NCBI RefSeq assembly: GCF_032854445.1
Contig: NC_088305.1
Span: 565,001-629,000 of the forward strand
Direction: 5' to 3'
DNA from: Liolophura sinensis
Taxonomy: Eukaryota > Mollusca > Polyplacophora > Chitonida > Chitonidae
Length of the DNA stretch: 64,000 nt
Part shown: in pieces, positions 59,201 to 64,000 of the stretch
Layout: the number at the start of each line of letters is the position of its first letter
Position numbering within the stretch: the first letter of the stretch is position 1
Translations under genes and position numbers: made by a program
Notes under the pieces: model-generated
Told to the model about the DNA's origin: nothing
The model's input: the letters and a program-made list of their open reading frames with translations, nothing else
The model's database searches: none

Positions 59201-62200
59201 GAGTAGGCTGATACTTTAATCAACGATCAAAATACATACCTGTGGAAGGTGGGTGGTTTATGCCGGATGCCTTGGTTACTCCAGCAGTGCACATCGCCGC
59301 CTTCATGTAAGTGAAAAAAGCTTTTGTGCACGGCGTTGAAACCCCAATAAAAATTAAGGCAAATATTTCCATTCCTTTTGGTTTACCCAGTATCGCATCC
59401 AAGCCCGAAACACGTGCCGGTTTATCAAGGATCCTCTATTGTTCGCTGACTGTTTCACCGAGGTAGATGCTGAGGTCTACTTCAAGATGTGTGTGTATGA
59501 CGTATGCTCCAAGGCCGATCCGGAGGACCACACTCCCATGTGCACGGTGGTGGCAGCTCTGGCGCGGGAATGTGCTGTACAGGGCGCGCTTATAGACTGG
59601 AGAGAGCTCGGAGATCTGCCATTACTCTGCCGTAAGTATACCAGTAAAGTAATACGGCACTGTTGCAATTTTCTGAATTCACTGCATCAGGTGCAGCTGG
59701 GCTGCATCAGATTAAGTAAAGTTTCACTTTTCACTTGTGTAATCTAAAGATTAATGTTTATCTTGGTAAACATTTTATTAGTAATGAGTAAACCTTTGCT
59801 GAAACATTTACTCCAAAAAGATACAGTTTATGTAGTCATTATTAATGCATCATGCAGTAGGCCTATAAGACCATCTGTTTTGGGAAAGTATTTATGTAAT
59901 ACACATAATTAAAAAAACCGCAGGCATCTTGCATGGCTAAACGTAAACGTTGATCTGCTTGGGTGGAGAGTGGGATACACCCGTACCTGATGTACATGTG
60001 TACTAACTGTTACTATCACAGTGTAAAAAATATCTAGTTTGTGAAATGTGAAATGTGTACTTTAAAAGGTAAACATTTACGCCATATGCGTAAAATATTA
60101 GGGCCTACAGTGATTGCTGAACGTTACCATAAATTCTAACAGTGTGAGGACTAAGCGAGCTGGTCGTGGCTCAGTGTTCGAGGTGACAGTAGGCTGTCCA
60201 GGACGCTCATTTAGCAGTTTGCGCAGACGTTTTATTTATTGATGTCCACTAGTGTGGGAAAGTTCCTCAGGTCGGTAATTTACGCCGGCCACGTCGGTTC
60301 CCCCACCCCGAACTGTGGTACAGCCATCGTATACAGGAAAAATTCTTGTGTATTGCATTAAACGACAAATGATCAGTAGAGAGAATAGAATCAAGCAAAC
60401 ACGAGGCACAAGAGTTTAAGGATCATTCTCGGGATAAAGGATAAAAAGGAAACCTGTACATTCCTCTCTGTTCACTGTTCGTGGTGCTATCTCCTCAGAC
60501 AGAGGTCGTAGCCTTAAAGACAAAGAGCACACGGGCATGAAGTACATGTCACAGACAAGACCATTAAATACTGTCCGGGAAATAGGTTTGAGATTTAGTT
60601 TTTTTTAGAATATTTTTCGAGCTAGAAAAATGCATTTAAAACTTTGGATCCTAGTGTGGCCTTTTCTGGCCATATTGGGACCAGTTTTTTGCCACTTGTC
60701 ACAGAAAGATCGCAATATTTCTTCATTCAGAATGCATTTTCATTTAGAGCTATGAATGTACTTAACAAATGGACCTTGAAACGAAATGTTTCAAGCCAAA
60801 ACTATTGCTGTCACGTCACTGTCACCCTCTGGGTCCCAACAGACCACCATAGAATCTGGATGTGACTTCACTGACACCCTCTGGGTCCCAACAGACCACC
60901 ATAGAATCTGGATGTGACTTCACTGACACCCTCTGGGTCCCAACAGACCACCATAGAATCCTATGGTTTCAATGCATTTTAGTCGGTTAGAAAAATTCTA
61001 AAAAAATAAATCAAACTATTTTGTTGACAGTGTTTAACGATCTTTCATCTGATAAACACTTTATTTTAGTGTTTTCTTTGCCTTTAAAGTCTACCAACAT
61101 CAGCTGAAGCATCCTCAATATCTTTGTACGGGGATCTAGAGACCACTAACGCTAATTCAGATTGACCAGTGGAAGCGAACCTTCTAACTCTAAAGCCGAA
61201 ACAAATTGTTATTGTTGTTTCATGTCTTTGGCAGAAGTCAGTTTGATTCATTTGAAAAGTTTGAACCTCTGGATTATGTTTAAAGAGTGTTTGTCAATGG
61301 TGGTTTGGTATAATTTTTAGGATAAGTTGGAGGTTTAGTGTATACCACACATTATAGGACGGGCTAACACGACAGTGTTGCGTGTTGAAGCACATGGGTT
61401 TCCCTGTTTCTGTCTTCCGTACATAAAATGTCTTTTTATGAAGACTATGTGCCCTGCAGACTTTATCTCCAGTGTATACATAGAGCTGTTTGACCATGGA
61501 TTTATCACAAGCAGTAGCGCCAGGTTCTCTACGAATTTATTTAATTCCGGGTTCGCTGATCAACGTCTTACTGCTGGGATAATCATGAATATTCATGAAG
61601 ACACACCTCCACCTTTACAGTGAACTCTACCAGGGTTAAAAAATAAGCGCCCGTGTTACATTTCAGTTATTGGTTTAATTAAAAAATGGTGAGATAGTAC
61701 AACAGAACAATTAGTCCTTTATCTTATGGAGTTCGAATCCTGTTTTGTTCAACTATAGACTGTCTTCCTCTGTTGTTTTCATACAAACGACATGAAATTC
61801 AGAGTTGCTAAATATAGCGTTCGCTTGTTCGAATCCCGCTCTTGCTGCTTCAACTGCAACTGTAATTTATATATTTATTGGCGTTTTTCGCCATACTCGA
61901 GAATATTTCATTTAGACTATGGCGAACAGCGTTGTGGTTGGAGGAAATGGAACAGAGCTCCGGGGGAAACCCACAGCAATCCGCATGTTTGCGGGCAGAC
62001 CTGACACTCAGGTCTCTTCTCCTCATAATCTTGATCGATGTTATATATGTAAAATAAATCTGGAGCGCGGCGTTCAACACCAATTCAGTCAATCTTAATC
62101 AAGCACGGATCAGCTAAATAAACAAACCTTTTACTCCGTAGCTGCCAATTGTCCTGCATCTGGTCAGCACTACTCTGAATGTTCACCCGTGTGTGAGGGG

Positions 62201-64000
62201 AGCTGCCGAGACCTGGCCATGGGACGGGAGAACTGTGAAGAAGAGTGTATTGCCGGCTGTATGTGCAGTGACGGACAGTACATGGACGACTTCGGCCAGT
62301 GTGTGTCACAGGAAGAGTGTACCTGTTACGACAAATACAACCCGGCCCAGCAGATCTATAAGCCTAACGCCGTCATTAGGAGGAAGTGTACTGACTGGTG
62401 AGTGTGGACGCATGGTCTCAGAAAGGAAGTGTACTGACCGGTCAGTGTTTACGTAAAGTCTCAGAAAGTGTACTGACTGGTCAGTGTAGACGTATAATCT
62501 CAGAAAGAGAAAGGGTGTGTAATAACTTCTAGGTGTTTACGTATAGTCTCAAATGGGATGTATGTTAACCACTAGGTGTTTACCTATAGTCTCAGAAAGG
62601 CCATTTTCTGATTGGTCATTCTTAACGTCTAGTCTCATAAATCCGGTTAACTGATTGATCAATGTTTAGCTGTAGCCTTAGAAAAGAAATGCACTGGCTT
62701 TTCATTTCTTCAAGGCTGCACCTGTTGAGGAAATTAAGCAGAAGTTCTGCTAAAGAAATAATATCACTACAGATTTTGTTGCTGTAAATTGAAAATTTCC
62801 AAACAGAGGTAGGCGCCGTGAGGACATGTGTATACCAAATAAGACCAGGTATTAATACAACTTTTAACACAAACCACCAAAGAGGGATGGAAGTGCATAA
62901 AGTAGGACGTTGTCATGTAATATGTTAGGATTAGTTAAAAAGTTAACCAACTCAGCCAATAATGGAAACATTTTATGAGTGGTATAGCTCAAAAAACTGC
63001 AAAACTTGAGTGCATCCAGTTCGAGAAGTATAATTGTTTTCTTACTCTCTTTATAGTGTTTGTACAAACGGCACCTGGGCATGTGGTAAAGAGTCGTGTA
63101 AAGAGGAAGTCTTGTGCCCAAAGAACCAGGTGTGGCTGGAGGACGTGTCGCCGTGTCAACCGACATGCGCAACCATGGACCACCCGACTTCCTGTCCGGA
63201 AGAAGCAGTCTATGAAGGATGCGGTTGCCCTGGCAACATGACCCTATCCCCTGATGTGAGTGACATTTATCCTATATTCATTGCATGGAAGGTTACATCC
63301 TCTGAAGACTTTGGTGAACTCCTTCATGTTGACCTTTGTAGATAGTCCAGATTACAGCCCTGATCATGTATCCGTGAAGCAATATGGCCCATATATGTAG
63401 TATTATCCACAATAGATCTGCTATAATGCAAGAAATGGCTTAAAAAACATCTCAAGAATGTTCATGCGTATAGAAATAGCAGACGCGAGTCTTAGTGGTC
63501 CGCTGTATTCCTCTAGTTCAAATATGCAACATTTTGCCATCGCCTGCAGCCGATGGAACACAGTTTAGCCAGGTTGCGAGTTCGAATCCTGCACGTGGTA
63601 GCTTGACTGCGGCTTTATGTTAAGATTTTTGTCAGGTTCTGGGCAAAAGGGCGGTGGTTTGTTAAGACACTCCGGTTTTTCCACACATAAACTTGCGATA
63701 TGAGCTCAATAGGTTCGTCCAATAACTACCAATAGAAGGAGCAGTCTTTGATTATATCAGAACTCCGGTCATGATGCATGTCTCTTGGCATGAATTATGT
63801 TTTAATAAAATATAATACGTATATAATTAATCAGCCAGTTATAGACATATGTCAACTCTGTTTAGCTTCGTAGTGATATGTTAATTACTGCAATGCTGTA
63901 TTCTTCCTAACCATATTCCTTGTACTTGCAGGGTAATTGCGTTGAGGCGAGAGACTGCCCTTGCTCTCATGGCGGGAAATGGTACCAGCCAGGAGCAACT
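44162..64000 (+). CDS. Gene B: secreted multi-domain VWD/C8/TIL glycoprotein, 19 exons seen, 3' end outside window
   Basis: Exons: 44162-44247, 46668-46868, 47493-47554, 48590-48694, 49035-49220, 50304-50503, 51692-51797, 52208-52369, 53951-54036, 54513-54626, 55315-55480, 56259-56499, 56942-57083, 57946-58269, 58621-58782, 59391-59631, 62142-62397, 63057-63255, 63932-64000. That is 3108 nt, 1036 codons, no stop. Order of domains (approximate residues): signal peptide 1-26, EMI-like 30-115, EGF 116-150, TB-like 154-202, VWD1 218-396, C8 399-491, TIL 494-550, VWD2 586-780, C8 785-861, TIL 863-920, TIL 955 on. It is the inverted paralogue of gene A, with equal exon phases throughout. Secretion and disulfide-linked assembly are inferred from the family. 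Introns are longer than in A through insertions of SINEs, a LINE scrap, a MITE-like element and arrays. Confidence 0.9.
44813..44911. repeat. (CATA)n microsatellite in intron 1 of gene B
   Basis: About 24 near-perfect catacata units, followed directly by a SINE 1 copy. Confidence 0.96.
44917..45045 (+). mobile_element. SINE type 1, internally deleted
   Basis: Head ctccgtggctcagttggtta, then a jump from taatgaccaa to atgggtttcccccgggttct and cctcccaccttaatgg. The middle of the element is missing. Confidence 0.82.
45100..45370 (-). mobile_element. LINE 3' fragment (reverse transcriptase C-terminus)
   Basis: The minus-strand reading frame contains [20 protein letters not shown] followed by [14 protein letters not shown]. 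The CxxC...[12 protein letters not shown]...R pattern is the zinc-binding tail after the reverse transcriptase of many non-LTR elements. Only some 80 codons remain; 5' truncation is usual for LINEs. Lies in intron 1 of gene B, antisense. Confidence 0.75.
46668..46868 (+). CDS. Gene B exon 2: EMI-like N-terminal module
   Basis: A 201-nt exon (phase 2 in and out) with [19 protein letters not shown], then [19 protein letters not shown] and DCIFT. One codon shorter than in gene A. The NRT glycosylation site is kept. Acceptor ttccag. Confidence 0.88.
46893..47140. mobile_element. SINE type 1, two fragments in opposite directions
   Basis: At 46893-46940 lies a reversed head scrap (gaagccagcatgagctggac); at 47025-47140 a forward body and tail (ctgcccggtttcctgccacc, cgtcgtataagtgaaataat, caccaatcaaataaataaat). 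Intron 2 of gene B. Confidence 0.75.
47493..47554 (+). CDS. Gene B exon 3: end of EMI-like module
   Basis: A 62-nt exon (phase 2 in, 1 out): [20 protein letters not shown]. The CC-x-GW-x-G-x-x-C ending matches EMI domains. Confidence 0.87.
47800..48235. repeat. Degenerate repeat of about 93 bp in intron 3 of gene B
   Basis: Four to five decayed copies with aaatgtgacattgaaatgtt, cttacatctaaagtgtaaca and gctaccctcc. Gene A's intron 3 has no counterpart. Confidence 0.8.
48590..48694 (+). CDS. Gene B exon 4: EGF-like domain
   Basis: A 105-nt phase 1-1 exon: [26 protein letters not shown]. Six EGF cysteines. The ORF continues past the donor gtaata by chance. Confidence 0.94.
49035..49220 (+). 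CDS. Gene B exon 5: Cys-rich TB-like module
   Basis: A 186-nt phase 1-1 exon: [31 protein letters not shown]. The six-Cys pattern is the same as in gene A. Confidence 0.86.
49335..49445 (+). mobile_element. SINE type 1, 3' end
   Basis: cgtcgtacaagtgaaatatt, ctcgagtgcggggcaaaact, then an (AAAT) tail. Intron 5 of gene B (49221-50303); the rest of that intron shows nothing recognisable. Confidence 0.82.
50304..50503 (+). CDS. Gene B exon 6: start of VWD1
   Basis: A 200-nt exon: [48 protein letters not shown]. Donor gtgagt. Confidence 0.94.
50504..51691. other. Intron 6 of gene B
   Basis: 1.2 kb, AT-rich; no element identified. Short ORFs here have no motif. Confidence 0.6.
51692..51797 (+). 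CDS. Gene B exon 7: VWD1 middle strands
   Basis: A 106-nt exon: [35 protein letters not shown]. Equal in length and phase to gene A exon 7. Confidence 0.92.
52208..52369 (+). CDS. Gene B exon 8: VWD1 with GLCG strand
   Basis: A 162-nt phase 1-1 exon: [20 protein letters not shown], ending [13 protein letters not shown]. As in gene A, the Cys before GLC is missing. Confidence 0.95.
52555..52775 (+). mobile_element. SINE type 1, nearly full length
   Basis: Diverged head (gcctcctcggtcgaggggct), body (cagcaacctgcagatcgtcc, ggtttcctcccacagcaatg) and truncated tail (cgtcgtataagcacaataaa). Intron 8 of gene B. Confidence 0.8.
52776..53950. other. Rest of intron 8 of gene B
   Basis: AT-rich; nothing recognised. 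A 66-codon minus-strand ORF at 53317-53517 has no motif. Confidence 0.6.
53951..54036 (+). CDS. Gene B exon 9: end of VWD1
   Basis: An 86-nt exon (phase 1 in, 0 out): [29 protein letters not shown]. Donor gtaaga. Confidence 0.9.
54513..54626 (+). CDS. Gene B exon 10: first half of first C8
   Basis: A 114-nt phase-0 exon: [36 protein letters not shown]. Confidence 0.93.
54655..55165. repeat. 22-bp minisatellite in intron 10 of gene B
   Basis: About 23 units of acacatataatgacaagtgt plus ac/aa, with ggcaagtgc variants. It splits the C8 coding sequence. Minus-strand ORFs rich in Cys, Tyr and His across it are by-products. Confidence 0.93.
55315..55480 (+). CDS. Gene B exon 11: second half of first C8
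   Basis: A 166-nt exon (phase 0 in, 1 out): [42 protein letters not shown]. Confidence 0.94.
55481..56258. other. Intron 11 of gene B
   Basis: 778 bp; nothing recognised. Confidence 0.6.
56259..56499 (+). CDS. Gene B exon 12: first TIL
   Basis: A 241-nt exon (phase 1 in, 2 out): [49 protein letters not shown]. The NNTEE glycosylation site is shared with gene A. Confidence 0.94.
56680..56745 (+). mobile_element. SINE type 1 head scrap
   Basis: aacgtaatgactcagaaatc, accaatgcggtcgttacgat, ttcaagtc: only the region round the B box remains. Intron 12 of gene B. Confidence 0.5.
56942..57083 (+). CDS. Gene B exon 13: VWC-like linker and start of VWD2
   Basis: A 142-nt exon. The split codon plus C gives Cys, then [14 protein letters not shown] and [19 protein letters not shown]. 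Donor gtgaga. Confidence 0.94.
57084..57945. other. Intron 13 of gene B
   Basis: 862 bp. An 88-codon minus-strand ORF (57618-57884) could be a transposase scrap (it ends [11 protein letters not shown]) but shows no family motif I can name. Confidence 0.45.
57946..58269 (+). CDS. Gene B exon 14: core of VWD2
   Basis: A 324-nt phase-0 exon: [43 protein letters not shown]. Starts after cttcag. Confidence 0.94.
58270..58620. other. Intron 14 of gene B
   Basis: 351 bp; nothing recognised. Confidence 0.6.
58621..58782 (+). CDS. Gene B exon 15: end of VWD2
   Basis: A 162-nt phase-0 exon: [16 protein letters not shown], then [17 protein letters not shown] and EDPCISEP. It lacks the Cys before GLC, as in gene A. 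Confidence 0.94.
59245..59365 (+). mobile_element. SINE type 1, 3' part
   Basis: Decayed body and tail: gcacatcgccgccttcatgt, aagtgaaaaaagcttttgtg, gcggcgttgaaaccccaa-like end. It lies just before the exon 16 acceptor. Confidence 0.65.
59391..59631 (+). CDS. Gene B exon 16: second C8 domain
   Basis: A 241-nt exon (phase 0 in, 1 out): [54 protein letters not shown]. Acceptor acccag. Confidence 0.94.
60165..60372 (+). mobile_element. SINE type 1, decayed
   Basis: Head-like gctggtcgtggctcagtg and tail-like catcgtatacaggaaaaatt, cttgtgtattgcattaaac. Middle unrecognisable. Intron 16 of gene B. Confidence 0.5.
60580..61028. mobile_element. MITE-like element with long inverted ends
   Basis: The left end has aaataggtttgagatttag, then tttttagaatatttttc and aaaaatgcattt. 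The complement of the right end (60965-61028) has aaatagtttgatttat, tttttagaatttttc and aaaatgcattg. Arms of roughly 55-60 nt, imperfect. Inside is a 52-bp triplication. No transposase. Confidence 0.6.
60828..60956. repeat. 52-bp repeat inside the MITE-like element
   Basis: About 2.5 copies containing caccctctgggtcccaacag and accaccatagaatctgg, almost without change, hence recent. Confidence 0.93.
61870..62098. mobile_element. SINE type 1, reverse body with forward tail scrap
   Basis: At 61878-62010 is the complement of tail and body (cgccatactcgagaatattt, ccgggggaaacccacagca); at 62055-62098 a forward gcggcgttcaacaccaattc. Intron 16 of gene B. Confidence 0.7.
62142..62397 (+). CDS. Gene B exon 17: second TIL
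   Basis: A 256-nt exon (phase 1 in, 2 out): [52 protein letters not shown]. Its last 77 nt differ from gene A at one position only, and the likeness continues past the donor. Confidence 0.94.
62398..62700. repeat. Decayed 43-bp repeat in intron 17 of gene B
   Basis: Copies of the gene A intron 17 unit (gtctcagaaaggaagtgtac, tgactggtcagtg) appear about seven times with growing divergence. Only the first junction keeps a functional donor; in later copies gtgagt has become gtcagt or worse. Confidence 0.85.
63057..63255 (+). CDS. Gene B exon 18: linker and third TIL
   Basis: A 199-nt exon (phase 2 in, 0 out): [50 protein letters not shown] and NMT glycosylation sites are shared with gene A. Confidence 0.93.
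63256..63931. other. Intron 18 of gene B
   Basis: 676 bp. A B-box-like gcgagttcgaatcctgcacg at about 63576 suggests a decayed tRNA-derived repeat of the type seen near 15290. No 20-bp array as in gene A. Confidence 0.5.
63932..64000 (+). CDS. Gene B exon 19 (partial): end of third TIL
   Basis: Acceptor ttgcag. It encodes [11 protein letters not shown] and [10 protein letters not shown], matching gene A exon 19, and runs off the window. Confidence 0.88.

Noticed and set aside
62193-62456. Alternative frame over exon 17 of gene B (and 2007-2270 over gene A)
   Set aside because: Shadow frame; the TIL cysteines and matching phases are in the other frame.

Overview
The window is eukaryotic, almost certainly molluscan (a bivalve is the best guess, from the SINE families). 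Genes are split into short exons with GT-AG introns. Tandem arrays fill much of the rest. Interspersed copies belong to two tRNA-derived SINE types: one ends in a 'gtataagtgaaatattc...caaataaataaat' tail, the other in a 'gactgaaaaattgtt...actcactcactc' tail.

Two large paralogous genes stand head to head. Gene A is on the minus strand: start codon at 11753, 21 exons seen, running out at position 1. Gene B is on the plus strand: start codon at 44162, 19 exons seen, running out at 64000. Exons 1-18 correspond one to one. Fifteen of the 18 pairs have identical length and all have the same intron phase; only exons 2, 3 and 6 differ, by multiples of 3 nt. This is an inverted gene duplication. Both proteins have the order: signal peptide, divergent EMI-like module, EGF, a Cys-rich TB-like module, VWD1-C8-TIL, VWD2-C8-TIL, a further TIL. 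Gene A continues into VWD3. This is the N-terminal D1-D2-D'-D3 layout of gel-forming or multimerising secreted glycoproteins (SCO-spondin, von Willebrand factor, mucin, hemocytin and otogelin families). The EMI-like start is most like SCO-spondin, but the C-termini that would decide the subfamily lie outside. Both genes keep a TATA box about 170 bp before the ATG and CCAAT boxes further upstream.

The 32.4 kb between the start codons (11.75-44.16 kb) has no convincing intact gene. It holds: a frameshifted Mutator-like (MULE) transposon with terminal inverted repeats and an 8-bp target duplication (13.70-14.96 kb); a 3.7-kb array of 37-bp units (18.7-22.5 kb); SINEs with clear target duplications (25.19, 25.70 and 33.03 kb); a Myb/SANT-like transposon ORF (27.0-27.2 kb); arrays of 31-bp (28.4-29.1 kb), 121-bp (31.3-31.9 kb), 42-bp (37.5-41.0 kb) and 38-bp (42.06-42.65 kb) units; and a probable two-exon secreted-protein pseudogene (33.62-34.07 kb, minus).

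The introns also carry arrays. The most striking is a 43-bp minisatellite in intron 17 of gene A, whose unit includes the end of exon 17 and its splice donor. Gene B has a decayed version in the same intron. Exons 17-18 show patches of near identity between A and B that suggest gene conversion. All long ORFs in the 42-bp array are by-products of a repeat unit divisible by 3.
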